A stretch of DNA of 64,000 nt, from the NCBI GenBank assembly GCA_934796165.1, contig CAKVOU010000005.1, forward strand, positions 1 through 64,000. The letters are read 5' to 3'. The DNA comes from an uncultured Eubacteriales bacterium (GTDB lineage Bacteria > Bacillota > Clostridia > Oscillospirales > CAG-272). The notes beneath the pieces were generated by a model, which was not told where the DNA came from, did not search any database, and saw nothing but the letters and a program-made list of their open reading frames with translations. Positions 7,636 to 16,456 of the stretch are shown here, piece by piece; the stretch's first letter is position 1, and every line of letters begins with the position of its first letter. Position numbers and translations under genes: made by a program.

Positions 7636-9219
7636 ATGTGTTCCATTATGGGGTATTGCGGCAGCGGTGCCGCGCCCGAAGAATTTGCCCGGCATTTTGC
7701 GAAGACGCGTTCCCGCGGCCCCGATGCCAGTCGTACCGTGGATACGGGGAAGGGTCTGCTCGGTTTTCATCGGCTTGCCATCATGGGGCTGGACGACTCC
7801 GGGATGCAGCCGTTTTGCCTTGACGGGAGCTATGTGGTCTGCAACGGGGAGATCTACGGATTTGCGGCAATCCGGGAGGAGCTGACAAAAAAGGGATACC
7901 GGTTCCGGGGTGACAGCGATTGCGAGGTCCTGCTTCCCATGTACCGTGAATACGGCACCCGGATGTTCTCCATGCTCGATGCGGAATTTGCCATGATCCT
8001 GTACGACGGGGAAAGCGGGACATTCCTCGCCGCACGCGACCCGATCGGCATCCGTCCGCTGTATTACGGGTATGACGGACAGGGCGTGATTGTATTTGCA
8101 AGCGAGGCGAAGAACCTTGTGGGTCTTGTCGGAACGATTCTGCCGTTCCCGCCCGGTCACTATTACCTTGCGGGAAAATTTCACCGGTATTGCGACATTG
8201 CCGCAGTCGAACGGGTACTTCCGGACGACCGGGAGACCGTTTGCGGGAAGATTCATGATCTCCTGATCGCAGGTGTCAGGAAACGTCTGGTCGCCGACGC
8301 GAAGGTCGGGTTTCTTTTGTCCGGAGGGCTGGATTCCTCCCTCGTCTGTGCCATTGCCGCAAGGGATGAAAAGCAACCGATCCGCACCTTTGCCATCGGC
8401 ATGGAAGGGGACGCGATCGACCTCAGATACGCGCGCCAGGTTGCAGAGTTCATCGGCAGTGAGCATACCGAGGTCATCATCACGAAGGCGGACGTGCTTG
8501 CCGCGCTGGAGGACGTGATCGCCCTGCTCGGCACCTATGACATCACCACCATCCGGGCAAGCATCGGGATGTATCTTGTCTGCAGGTATATTCATGAGCA
8601 CACCGATCTGCGGGTCATTCTGACCGGAGAGATTTCGGATGAATTGTTCGGCTACAAGTATACGGATTTTGCGCCTGACGCCGGAGCCTTTCAGAAGGAG
8701 GCGGAGAAGCGCATCCGTGAATTGCACATGTACGATGTGCTGCGCGCCGACCGTTGCATTTCGGTCAACTCGCTGGAGGCGCGGGTCCCGTTCGGCGATC
8801 TTGCATTTGTCCGGTATGTCATGGCGGTCAATCCCGATCTGAAGATCAACACCTATGGAAAGGGCAAGTATCTGCTCCGCCACGCGTTCGAGGGAGACGG
8901 ACTTCTGCCGGATTCCATTCTCTGGCGGGAAAAGGCGGCGTTTTCCGATGCGGTCGGACATTCGATGGTGGACGACCTCAAGGAGTACGCCGAGGGGCAG
9001 TATACGGATGCGGAATGCAGAGAAAAATGCAGGTCATACAGTTATGCCGCGCCCTTTACCAAGGAATCCTTGCTCTACCGGGAAATTTTTGAAAAATACT
9101 ATCCCGGGCAGGCGCAGATGGTGAAGGATTTCTGGATGCCAAACCGCTCATGGGAAGGGTGCAATGTCAATGATCCGTCCGCGCGGGTTCTTTGCAACTA
9201 CGGAGACAGCGGGAAATGA
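7636..9219 (+). CDS. asnB: Asparagine synthetase (glutamine-hydrolysing)
   Basis: 527 aa. It makes asparagine from aspartate, glutamine and ATP. The start at 7636 is set by the obligatory N-terminal Cys2 (MCSIMGYCG) and a GGAGGAA ribosome-binding site 7 nt upstream. The class II amidotransferase domain spans ~2-200 (GFHRLAIMG, VVCNGEIYGF, GDSDCEVLL). The ATP-pyrophosphatase synthetase domain follows, with SGGLDSS near residue 233, GEISDELFGY and SLEARVPFGD. The length fits E. coli AsnB-type enzymes. Control through its own leader terminator would tie asparagine synthesis to the same nitrogen signal as the divergent glutamate synthase operon. Confidence 0.96.
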   Translation: MCSIMGYCGSGAAPEEFARHFAKTRSRGPDASRTVDTGKGLLGFHRLAIMGLDDSGMQPFCLDGSYVVCNGEIYGFAAIREELTKKGYRFRGDSDCEVLLPMYREYGTRMFSMLDAEFAMILYDGESGTFLAARDPIGIRPLYYGYDGQGVIVFASEAKNLVGLVGTILPFPPGHYYLAGKFHRYCDIAAVERVLPDDRETVCGKIHDLLIAGVRKRLVADAKVGFLLSGGLDSSLVCAIAARDEKQPIRTFAIGMEGDAIDLRYARQVAEFIGSEHTEVIITKADVLAALEDVIALLGTYDITTIRASIGMYLVCRYIHEHTDLRVILTGEISDELFGYKYTDFAPDAGAFQKEAEKRIRELHMYDVLRADRCISVNSLEARVPFGDLAFVRYVMAVNPDLKINTYGKGKYLLRHAFEGDGLLPDSILWREKAAFSDAVGHSMVDDLKEYAEGQYTDAECREKCRSYSYAAPFTKESLLYREIFEKYYPGQAQMVKDFWMPNRSWEGCNVNDPSARVLCNYGDSGK

Positions 9220-9231
9220 TCCGCAGATCAC

Positions 9232-9277
9232 AAACGCGTCCCGGTCGCTTGCTTTGTCAGGCGACCGGGACGCGTTT
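9232..9277. terminator. Bidirectional terminator between asnB and the asparaginase gene
   Basis: A perfect 17-bp inverted repeat (9232-9248 with 9261-9277) with a 12-base loop lies between the convergent genes. The T-runs are short (TTT on both sides). Confidence 0.8.
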
Positions 9278-9296
9278 CCCCGTATGAAAATGGTGG

Positions 9297-10286
9297 TTAC
9301 AGCATATCGTTTCCGACCGGTGTCAGGAACAACTCGCGGAATTCCGACGCGTCGTGCGTGCGGGGAAGCGCCCACATGACCTTTGCCACGACCGCCTCGG
9401 TTGTCATGTCGTATGCCTCCGGCAATTCGTATTTTTCCTTGATCCGGAGTCCGACCTGATATACCGTCATGTCGCTGCCCTCGTGCGGCACCTGCGTGGT
9501 GATGACCACCCTCACGCCGTGCCGGATAAGCAGTTCAATCTTGTCCGCAAAGTCCGCCGTGTCGTAGTAGGGGATTCCGCCGACTCCGAAGCTCTCAATG
9601 ATGACCGCGTGCGTGTGCTCTGCAAGATAGTCAAAAATGCCCGCGTCCATGCCGGGAATCAGCTTGACTACCGTAACAGAAGAATCAATTTTGTCAAAAA
9701 ATTCCGGGGTTTCCGTGACTGTCTCGCGGATGTAGTAGCGCACCCGGTCTCCGCGGAGAAAGCCGATCTCGGGATAATCAATGCTCGAGAACGCGTTGAA
9801 GCTCTTGGTGTGGGTCTTGCGGGCGCGGGTCGCGGCAATGATCTTGCCGTCAAACACAATGTGAACGCCGCACGCGCCGTCGTCCGTGGCATAACGGAAT
9901 GCGTCGGCAAGATTTTCTCTTGCATCGGTATCGCGCATATTGATCGGGATCTGCGCGCCCGTCAGGACGACGGGTTTTCTGTTGTTCTGAATGAGGTAGT
10001 AGAGAAGTGCCGCGGCATATGCCATGGTGTCCGTCCCATGGGTGATGACGAATCCGTCATAGCGGTCGTATTCCTCCCGGATGCGCTGTGCGATCAGGAG
10101 CCAGTTTTCCGGACGCATATTGGTGCTGTCCAGCCGGAACATGGCGGCTGACGAGACGCGGCAGATCTCCCCGATCTCCGGAACGTATTCCAACAACTCG
10201 TCTGAAGAAAGCTCGGGACAAAGTCCCTTGTCGGTCCGGGCGGAGGCAATGGTGCCGCCCGTCGTGATGAGCAGAATGTGTTTCAT
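9297..10286 (-). CDS. ansA: L-asparaginase, type I (cytoplasmic)
   Basis: 329 aa. It hydrolyses asparagine to aspartate and ammonia. The catalytic Thr motif TTGGTIAS is at residues ~7-14, and VITHGTDTMAYAA supplies the second Thr/Asp pair near residue 80. No signal peptide is present, so it is cytoplasmic. I chose the ATG at 10286 (MKHILLITTGG) because homologues begin there and a GGGAGG lies 12 nt upstream. A longer in-frame start at 10322 adds 12 residues with no family similarity. It lies convergent with asparagine synthetase, so synthesis and breakdown genes are neighbours. Confidence 0.94.
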   Translation of the reverse strand: MKHILLITTGGTIASARTDKGLCPELSSDELLEYVPEIGEICRVSSAAMFRLDSTNMRPENWLLIAQRIREEYDRYDGFVITHGTDTMAYAAALLYYLIQNNRKPVVLTGAQIPINMRDTDARENLADAFRYATDDGACGVHIVFDGKIIAATRARKTHTKSFNAFSSIDYPEIGFLRGDRVRYYIRETVTETPEFFDKIDSSVTVVKLIPGMDAGIFDYLAEHTHAVIIESFGVGGIPYYDTADFADKIELLIRHGVRVVITTQVPHEGSDMTVYQVGLRIKEKYELPEAYDMTTEAVVAKVMWALPRTHDASEFRELFLTPVGNDML

Positions 10287-10475
10287 GGTTCCCGTGTACC
10301 TCCCGCGGCAGTCCGCATACACTTTCTGTGCGGTGCTTTCCGTATTCTACGATAGTGTAACACATTTTTGCGCGAAATACAACTGTTAAACGTTTTTCGG
10401 GGTGTATTTTGGGATGATTGGATAAAAATTTGCAAAAAAAGTCAAGAATTTTTCCTTTCAGTCCGACAAAAAGTG

Positions 10476-10484
10476 TGATATAAT
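10476..10484 (+). promoter_or_regulatory. Extended -10 promoter of galT
   Basis: TGATATAAT at 10476-10484 is an extended -10 element (TGn plus TATAAT). The -35 position (about 10456-10461, TTTCAG) is weak. It lies 54 bp before the galT start. Confidence 0.6.
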
Positions 10485-10537
10485 AGTACCGTATCAGATA
10501 CGGCTTTGCCGTATTGCAACTTTTGGGGGAGGACAGT

Positions 10538-12031
10538 ATGTCAAACATTTGCGGAACCATCAAAAAACTGGCGGATTATGCCGTCGCACGCGGACTTGCG
10601 GAGCAATCCGACCGCGTCTATCTCATCAACGGTCTTCTTGCCGCCCTCCGGCTGAACGAACTGACGGACGACGTCCGTGACGACGACCCGGATCTGGAAA
10701 CCATGCTCGGCGACCTGTGTACATATGCCTATGAGGCGGGACTGATCGAATCCGACAGTGTGGCATACCGCGACCTGTTCGACACCTCTCTGATGGGAAT
10801 TCTGACCCCCCGTCCGAGCGAGGTCATCGCACGCTTTACGGCGCTCTGCAAGGAATCCCCCGAGGCGGCGACCGATTATTTCTACAAGCTGTGCCGCGAC
10901 TGCGATTATATCCGTACCTACCGCGTGAAGAAGGACCTCAAGTGGACCTATGAAAGCGATTTCGGTCCGATCGATATTACCGTGAACCTGTCCAAGCCCG
11001 AAAAGGATCCCAAGGCGATCGCCGCCGCGAAATCCATGCCGCAGAGCGGGTACCCCAAGTGCCTTCTGTGCCACGAGAATGTCGGATATGCCGGCAACCC
11101 CGGACGTCCCGCACGTCAGAATCTCCGCCAGATCCCTCTGACCCTGGACGGCGAAGTGTGGTATCTGCAATATTCCCCGTATGTCTATTACAACGAGCAC
11201 TGCATCGTCCTCTGCGGCGAGCATGTGCCCATGCGGATCACCCGTTCCACCTTTGAAAAACAGCTTTCCTTCGTGGAGCAGTTCCCGCATTATTTTCTCG
11301 GCTCCAACGCTGATCTGCCCATCGTCGGCGGGTCGATCCTGACCCACGACCATATGCAGGGCGGGCGGTACACCTTTGCCATGACCAAGGCACCGATTGA
11401 GAAGAGCTTCACCTTCCGCGGCTTTGAGGACGTGGAGGCGGGAATCGTGCACTGGCCGCTTTCCACCATCCGCCTGCGCAGCGAGAAGAAGGAGCGCCTT
11501 GTGGAGCTTGCCGACAGGATCCTGACGGCTTGGAGAGGATATACCGACGAGAGCGCGTTTGTCTTTGCCGAGACGAACGGCGAGCCGCACAACACCATCA
11601 CGCCCATTGCGCGCTACCAGAACGGAAAGCTGGAACTCGACCTGGTGCTCCGCAACAATATTACGACCGAGGAGTATCCGCTCGGCGTGTATCATCCGCA
11701 TCCCGACAAGCACAATATCAAGAAAGAGAACATCGGACTGATTGAGGTCATGGGACTTGCCGTGCTTCCGTCCAGACTCAAAAAAGAGATCGGAATCATG
11801 AAGGAGTATATTCTCGCAGGCAAGGATTTCTCCGGAAACGCGGACATCGCCAAGCACAAAGTGTGGTTTGAAGCGTTCCGCGACAGGTATCAATTCACCG
11901 CGGACAACACGGAGGAGATTCTCAGGCAGGAGATCGGCAGAACCTTTGCCGGGGTGCTTGAGGACGCCGGTGTATACAAGTGTACCGAAGAGGGCAGAGC
12001 GGCTCTTATGCGTTTCATCGCATCGGTCTGA
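10538..12031 (+). CDS. galT: Galactose-1-phosphate uridylyltransferase, class II (Firmicutes type)
   Basis: 497 aa. It moves UMP between UDP-glucose and galactose-1-phosphate in the Leloir pathway. The start at 10538 follows a GGGGGAGG ribosome-binding site. The sequence shows the long Firmicutes form (about 490-500 aa against about 350 in E. coli), with CLLCHENVGYAG, VYYNEHCIVLC, and the nucleophile-type motif THDHMQGG. No galK or galE is adjacent. A GH36 alpha-galactosidase-like gene lies 8 kb away, so galactose use is plausible. Confidence 0.93.
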   Translation: MSNICGTIKKLADYAVARGLAEQSDRVYLINGLLAALRLNELTDDVRDDDPDLETMLGDLCTYAYEAGLIESDSVAYRDLFDTSLMGILTPRPSEVIARFTALCKESPEAATDYFYKLCRDCDYIRTYRVKKDLKWTYESDFGPIDITVNLSKPEKDPKAIAAAKSMPQSGYPKCLLCHENVGYAGNPGRPARQNLRQIPLTLDGEVWYLQYSPYVYYNEHCIVLCGEHVPMRITRSTFEKQLSFVEQFPHYFLGSNADLPIVGGSILTHDHMQGGRYTFAMTKAPIEKSFTFRGFEDVEAGIVHWPLSTIRLRSEKKERLVELADRILTAWRGYTDESAFVFAETNGEPHNTITPIARYQNGKLELDLVLRNNITTEEYPLGVYHPHPDKHNIKKENIGLIEVMGLAVLPSRLKKEIGIMKEYILAGKDFSGNADIAKHKVWFEAFRDRYQFTADNTEEILRQEIGRTFAGVLEDAGVYKCTEEGRAALMRFIASV

Positions 12032-12077
12032 AAAACGCAAAGCAACTTGTTTGTCGCCATTCGGCGGCGGAGCAGTC

Positions 12078-12124
12078 AAACGGCGACGGTCCGGAAGTCC
12101 ATCTTGTCCGAGCGGTCGCCGTTT
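12078..12124 (+). terminator. Terminator after galT
   Basis: A 10-bp stem AAACGGCGAC (12078-12087) pairs with GTCGCCGTTT (12115-12124), with further pairing in the loop, followed by TTGATATTTT. It ends about 35 bp before the aroK start. Confidence 0.7.
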
Positions 12125-12160
12125 TGATATTTTCATTTTGATATGTGAGGAAGCAGACCT

Positions 12161-12712
12161 ATGAGCCAAGAAAAAAATAAAGATAAAAGAAACCTGATTC
12201 TCATCGGAATGCCAGGGGCGGGTAAATCGACGATCGGACGTGCACTCGCCGACCGGATGGGAATGACCTTTTGCGACACGGACGACCTGCTGCGCGCCGC
12301 GACCGGCATGACGCTGGTGGAGATCCTCGATACATACGGTGTGGACGGCTTCATTGAATGCGAGAACCGGCTCTGCGCAACGCTTGATCTTCACGATACC
12401 GTGATTGCGACGGGTGGCAGTGTAGTTTACGGTGCAGAGGCAATGGCGCATCTTGGTAAAATCGGGCGGGTGATCTATCTTTCTGTATCCGAAGAAATCA
12501 ACCTTTCCCACCTGTCCGACCTGCCGACCCGCGGCGTGGTCATGCGGGCGGGGCAGACGTTTGCAGATCTTTACTGGGAACGCACACCGCTTTATGAAAA
12601 GTACGCTGACCTGATTGTGGATTGCGATGACTTCACGCCGGAGGACGGCGGAGCGTCGGTGCGAGCCATCGTTGAGAAAATCGCAACGGCGCTGACTGGT
12701 ATTCACGCCTGA
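12161..12712 (+). CDS. aroK: Shikimate kinase
   Basis: 183 aa. It phosphorylates shikimate with ATP in the chorismate pathway. The Walker A motif GMPGAGKST is near residues 16-24; FCDTDDLL supplies the Mg/shikimate-binding Asp; VIATGGSVVY is the third-Gly loop. The expected lid arginine region is present (LPTRGVVMRAGQTFADLYWERTPLYEKYAD). Length fits the family. No other aro gene is adjacent. Confidence 0.93.
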   Translation: MSQEKNKDKRNLILIGMPGAGKSTIGRALADRMGMTFCDTDDLLRAATGMTLVEILDTYGVDGFIECENRLCATLDLHDTVIATGGSVVYGAEAMAHLGKIGRVIYLSVSEEINLSHLSDLPTRGVVMRAGQTFADLYWERTPLYEKYADLIVDCDDFTPEDGGASVRAIVEKIATALTGIHA

Positions 12713-12913
12713 GGGGCGATAGCCCGCCGGGGTGTGTAGTTGCCGCCTGCGGACACCGCGCAAGCAAAAAAGAACGGGACGATTCGCCTTCGCTCAATGT
12801 GGCTCCGTTGTCAGAATAACGGATGTGTGCCAAAATTGTACCTAAAACAAAATTAGCACAATATATTGCGATAATTCAGCCAATTTATACGCAATATATT
12901 GTGCTTTTTGCTA
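12713..12913. other. Intergenic stretch with AT-rich double palindrome
   Basis: No gene is seen. A perfect 15-bp inverted repeat (12856-12870 with 12890-12904) sits in unusually AT-rich DNA and is followed by TTTTT on the plus strand. Each arm contains the self-complementary CAATATATTG. It may be a terminator (aroK on plus, tRNA-Gly on minus) or a paired operator. Confidence 0.5.
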
Positions 12914-12987
12914 TGGAGCAGGTAACGGGAATCGAACCCGCCGCTCCGGCTTGGGAAGCCGGGGTTTTACCACTAGACTATACCTGC
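12914..12987 (-). tRNA. tRNA-Gly (CCC)
   Basis: On the minus strand the acceptor stem GCAGGTA (from 12987) pairs with TACCTGC. The anticodon stem CCGGC/GCCGG encloses TTCCCAA, giving anticodon CCC. The T arm reads GCGGGTTCGATTCCCGT. CCA is encoded (12914-12916). Confidence 0.96.
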
Positions 12988-13039
12988 ATTTGCCGTTGCC
13001 GCTTTGCGGAACGATATTATTTTAACCTATTTTTTCCGT

Positions 13040-13518
13040 CTTGTCAACACCCAAAGAGAAATTCTTTTGAGGTTTTTCCATGAGGCTCGGGCAACAGCCG
13101 GAGTCGTGCAAGAGCCGGGATCGGGGCGGGTCGGCGTCAGGGGGCAAATACCGAAATAATCCGGATGCGGGACTTCCGATTGCGGCGCACATTGCCGGAG
13201 CGGATCGGGACACGGGTTCCCACGGCGGCAAAGGATGGAACATATCGGATACGGCAGATCTGCCGGCTGACAGGAGCAAAATGCTTCCGGATGCGGGATT
13301 CCTTGACCGGACGCAAAATACCGGAAAGACTTCGGTGCAGAATTCTTCGACCGGACGCAAAATACCGGAAGGGACCCGGATGCGGGATTCCTTGACCGGA
13401 CACAAAATACCGGAAAGAATCCGGGAAAGACGGTTTCCGCGAAGGCGGAACAACTGCCGGAATTCCGGGTACGGGGTCTGCGCCGGAGGGATGTTCCCGG
13501 AATTTTTTTCGGTATAAA
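13040..13518. other. Long non-coding gap dominated by degenerate repeats
   Basis: Frames of 145-185 codons are open on both strands, but they are built from repeated DNA, have no plausible ribosome-binding sites and no recognisable domain. I therefore regard the gap as non-coding. It holds the tandem repeat at 13287-13421 and a partial extra copy near 13155-13180. Confidence 0.55.
13287..13421. repeat. Three tandem ~45-bp repeats
   Basis: Three units start at about 13287, 13333 and 13376. Units 1 and 3 are nearly identical over about 42 bp; unit 2 shares the second half (GACCGGACGCAAAATACCGG) and has diverged in the first half. Each unit carries spaced CCGG words. Confidence 0.85.
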
Positions 13519-13553
13519 GATCCCCCGCCGGGCAAACGCCGCGGCGGGGGATC
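13519..13553. terminator. Terminator hairpin after pfkA
   Basis: A GC-rich stem (GATCCCCCGCCG from 13519 with CGGCGGGGGATC ending at 13553) is flanked by GGTTTTTT on plus and TTTATACC on minus. It sits just downstream of the pfkA stop. Confidence 0.8.
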
Positions 13554-13570
13554 GGTTTTTTCTGTCTGTG

Positions 13571-14647
13571 TTATTTTGCGACAATGTTTGCGATGCGATT
13601 GTAATCCGCGATCTCTTTTTTGCGCTTTTCGACCAGTGCCTTCATATCCTCCAGCTGTTCAGGTGTAAAGGCGTACAGGTCGCCGGGCTTCAGTTTGTTC
13701 TTGTACATCCGGTCGGAAATCAGTGCAAAGTTGATGTCCACCGGCGTGGTTTTGCCGTCGATCTCGCACATGACCAGATCGGACTTGCCCGCGAGCAGAA
13801 GATCCACTGCCATGACACCCATCTGCGCGCCCGCAAGGCGGTCATGCAGGGTAGGATCGCCGCCGCGCACGACATGTGCAAAACGCGCAAAGCGGGTCTC
13901 CACATCGACCTCGGTATTGATCCTGTGTGCGAGATGCTCGCCGTAGGATACGCCGCCGACAGGGTCCATGCCTTCGCTGACCACAACAATCATGCCGCGC
14001 TTTCCGTTTTGGCGCGCTTCACGGATGCGTTCCAGCATTGCGTCTTCGTCAAAGGGAACCTCCGGAACGGCAACCGCGATCGCACCGGTGGCAATGCCGG
14101 CAAGAAGAGCAATCTGCCCGCATTCGCGTCCCATGACTTCCACAACGTTGCAACGGCTGTGGGAATCACAGGTGTCACACAGCTTGTCGATCATTTCAAT
14201 GGTGGTATTGGTGGCGGTGTCCAGACCGATGGTGTAGTCACTTGCGGTAATATCATTGTCGATGGAGCCGGGAATGCCGACAGCGGGGAAGCCGAGTCTC
14301 GACATATCGGTTGCACCGCGGAAGGTCCCGTCGCCGCCGATGGCAATGATCGCGTCAATCTGATGCTCCTTGCAGGTTGCAATCGCGCGCTTCATACCCT
14401 CTTCGGTCTTGAATTCCGGGCAACGGCTGGAGCCGAGAATAGTCCCGCCTTTTTTCCAGATGTTTGCGACCTTTTTACGGTCAAGAACCGTGATGTCTCC
14501 TCTGATCAGTCCCGTGTAGCCTTCGTTGATGCCGACAACCTCAATATTTTCATCCAGTGCGTGCAGGGTAATCGCCGCAATTGCGGCATTCATGCCGGGC
14601 GCGTCACCGCCGGAGGTCAGGACACCGATTCTTCTGAATTTTTCCAT
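13571..14647 (-). CDS. pfkA: 6-phosphofructokinase (ATP-dependent type)
   Basis: 358 aa. It phosphorylates fructose-6-phosphate at the committed step of glycolysis. It starts with MEKFRRIGVLTSGGDAPGMN, has AIGGDGTFRGA (Gly rather than Asp after the GGD, which favours ATP over pyrophosphate), and has the catalytic PGSIDNDI loop and MGRECG. The start at 14647 is preceded by AGGTG at 7 nt; an in-frame extension to 14683 is unlikely. The protein is about 35 residues longer than E. coli PfkA because of a C-terminal extension. It is expressed from its own promoter (14707-14735). Confidence 0.94.
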   Translation of the reverse strand: MEKFRRIGVLTSGGDAPGMNAAIAAITLHALDENIEVVGINEGYTGLIRGDITVLDRKKVANIWKKGGTILGSSRCPEFKTEEGMKRAIATCKEHQIDAIIAIGGDGTFRGATDMSRLGFPAVGIPGSIDNDITASDYTIGLDTATNTTIEMIDKLCDTCDSHSRCNVVEVMGRECGQIALLAGIATGAIAVAVPEVPFDEDAMLERIREARQNGKRGMIVVVSEGMDPVGGVSYGEHLAHRINTEVDVETRFARFAHVVRGGDPTLHDRLAGAQMGVMAVDLLLAGKSDLVMCEIDGKTTPVDINFALISDRMYKNKLKPGDLYAFTPEQLEDMKALVEKRKKEIADYNRIANIVAK

Positions 14648-14706
14648 TTCAGTCACCTCATTGAAGGGGGAAATTTCCACCAAAAATTTATCATAATCAA
14701 TATATA

Positions 14707-14735
14707 ATTATAATCGATAATTTCGAGAAAATCAA
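14707..14735 (-). promoter_or_regulatory. Promoter of pfkA
   Basis: On the minus strand TTGATT (14730-14735), 17-bp spacer, TATAAT (14707-14712), in a locally AT-rich stretch 60 bp before the pfkA start. Confidence 0.8.
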
Positions 14736-14889
14736 GTGTTTGTCGGAAGTTTGTCAAAAAAACATAAAATTTTTTCGCAGCACGGTACCTCGCCTCATAT
14801 CTGCGCCCGCTCCCGGCGACTTCCGCGCCGTCCCCGGCACCTGCGCCGCCGGGGAACGGCACTTCCGCCGCCGGGAACGGGCTTGCCGC

Positions 14890-15372
14890 TTACCTCCCGG
14901 TAAGCAGTTCCAATACCGACCGGATCACTGCGGTTGCGGCTTCGTACCGGATCTCCTCCCGTGTCGCATCGGGAGACAGACGGAGCAAGGCTGTCCTGGT
15001 TCCGTCGCGTCCCGCGATCGCCGTCCAGACCGTGCCGACCGGCAGCTCCGGGGTTCCTCCGCCGGGACCTGCCAATCCGGTCACGGATACGCCGAAATCG
15101 GTTCCCAGTACCCGGCGGACTCCCTCCGCCATCTCTATCGCCGTCTGCTCGCTGACCGCACCGAAGCGCTCCAGCGTTCCATGCGATACACCGACCAGTT
15201 TTTCTTTTGCGTCACACGTGTAGGTCACACACGCGCCCGCAAATACCTCGGACGCGCCCGGCACGTCGGTCAGCCGCTTGGCGATGTACCCGCCCGTGCA
15301 GGATTCCGCCGCCGCTATGGTCATGTGACGCGCCGCAAGCTCTTTTACAAGCAGTTCCTCGGGCTTTGCCAT
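14890..15372 (-). CDS. pncC: CinA C-terminal-domain nicotinamide-nucleotide amidohydrolase
   Basis: 160 aa. This stand-alone CinA C-terminal domain deamidates nicotinamide mononucleotide in NAD recycling. Motifs are AAESCTGGYIAKRLTDVPGASEVF near the N-terminus, with the catalytic Ser/Thr region, and VSVTGLAGPGGGTPELPVGTVW. It lacks the N-terminal MoCF-like domain of full CinA. It follows mscS on the same strand with a 33-bp gap, so the two are probably cotranscribed. Confidence 0.92.
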   Translation of the reverse strand: MAKPEELLVKELAARHMTIAAAESCTGGYIAKRLTDVPGASEVFAGACVTYTCDAKEKLVGVSHGTLERFGAVSEQTAIEMAEGVRRVLGTDFGVSVTGLAGPGGGTPELPVGTVWTAIAGRDGTRTALLRLSPDATREEIRYEAATAVIRSVLELLTGR

Positions 15373-15405
15373 ACGAATTTCTCCTTGCTGTCCGGTTTTC
15401 CCGGA

Positions 15406-16218
15406 TCACTGATTTTTGACGTGAACGTCCACCTGCGGGAAGGGAATCTCGATGCCCGCACGGTTGAGCTCCTTGTAAATGCCCTCGGTCAGATCAAACT
15501 TCACACCCCAGAAATCGGCATTCTTACACCAGACGCGAAGCGTGAAATTGATGGAGGAATCCGCCATCTCGGTCATGCGGAGAAAGGGCGCCGGATCCTT
15601 GGCGACCTTGTCGTGCGAAGCGGCAAGCGCGAGGATCACTTCCTTGACCTTTTCCACATCGGTGCCGTATGCCACACTGCAGGTCACTTCCACCCGGCGG
15701 GTCTTTTCCACGGAATAGTTGGTGATGACGGAAGAGGTCAGCGTGCCGTTCGGAATGACGACGTGCTTGTTGTCCGGGGTCACAAGACCGGTGTAGAACA
15801 GCCCGATTTCCTCCACGGTGCCGCCCTGACCGTCCGCTTCAATGTACTGACCGATCTTGAACGGGTGGAAGATCAGCAGCATGATGCCGCTTGCCAGATT
15901 GGAAAGCGAACCCTGAAGCGCTAAGGCAATCGCCGCGCCGGCGGCGGCAATCACGGTGACAACCGATGCCATCGGGACACCGAGAATGCCGATGACCATG
16001 ACGATCATCAGAACATTCAGTCCGGCTTTGACAAAGGTCCGGACATAACTTTTGACGGTAGGATCCAGCTTTTCACTGCGTTTTCCCACCAAAAAGTGCT
16101 TCATGAAGAAGCGGATGAGAAAACTGCCGACGACCAGCACCAGCACTGCCGCGAGCAGCTTCCACGCGATGTTCACACATCCGTTGACAAGATTGTTCCA
16201 GAATTCTTCCCAGGTCAT
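15406..16218 (-). CDS. mscS: Small-conductance mechanosensitive channel (MscS family)
   Basis: 270 aa. It is a membrane channel that releases solutes on hypo-osmotic shock. There are three transmembrane segments (~15-40, ~58-80, ~85-112). The pore helix is rich in Ala and Gly (ASVVTVIAAAGAAIALALQGSLSNLASGIM). A beta domain follows (GQYIEADGQGGTVEEIGLFYT, VVIPNGTLTSSVITNYS) and an alpha/beta C-terminal domain. Length is close to E. coli MscS (286 aa). Confidence 0.94.
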   Translation of the reverse strand: MTWEEFWNNLVNGCVNIAWKLLAAVLVLVVGSFLIRFFMKHFLVGKRSEKLDPTVKSYVRTFVKAGLNVLMIVMVIGILGVPMASVVTVIAAAGAAIALALQGSLSNLASGIMLLIFHPFKIGQYIEADGQGGTVEEIGLFYTGLVTPDNKHVVIPNGTLTSSVITNYSVEKTRRVEVTCSVAYGTDVEKVKEVILALAASHDKVAKDPAPFLRMTEMADSSINFTLRVWCKNADFWGVKFDLTEGIYKELNRAGIEIPFPQVDVHVKNQ

Positions 16219-16456
16219 TTTTTGAGTTCTCCTTTTAGTTTCTCGTAGTTTCTCGGTATGAATCTGCCCCTCCGGAAGCCGGAGGAACCCGGGTCCATTA
16301 TAACACCGGTCAAAAGAGAATTCAAGGGAAAAATCCGCAAAGACGGCACCGGGACTTGAAAAGACGGGAAAAATGAATTATAATATGGAGGAAGATTGTT
16401 TTTTGCCGCGGACGGACAATCGTTTCCGTCCGGGCTTTACGGAAGGAGGCGGGAAT

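Noticed and set aside
10541..12763. A 740-codon open frame on the minus strand opposite galT and aroK
   Set aside because: It is a codon-composition shadow of two well-supported plus-strand genes; no ribosome-binding site and no recognisable domain. The same applies to other long antisense frames, such as 4889-6511 plus and 24470-26191 minus.
13287..13421. Possible CRISPR array
   Set aside because: Only three units, the whole 45-bp unit repeats with no unique spacers, and no cas genes are near.
13027..13584. Open frames of 145-185 codons on both strands in the repeat gap
   Set aside because: They consist of translated tandem repeats, overlap each other, lack start signals and match no family; one runs into pfkA.
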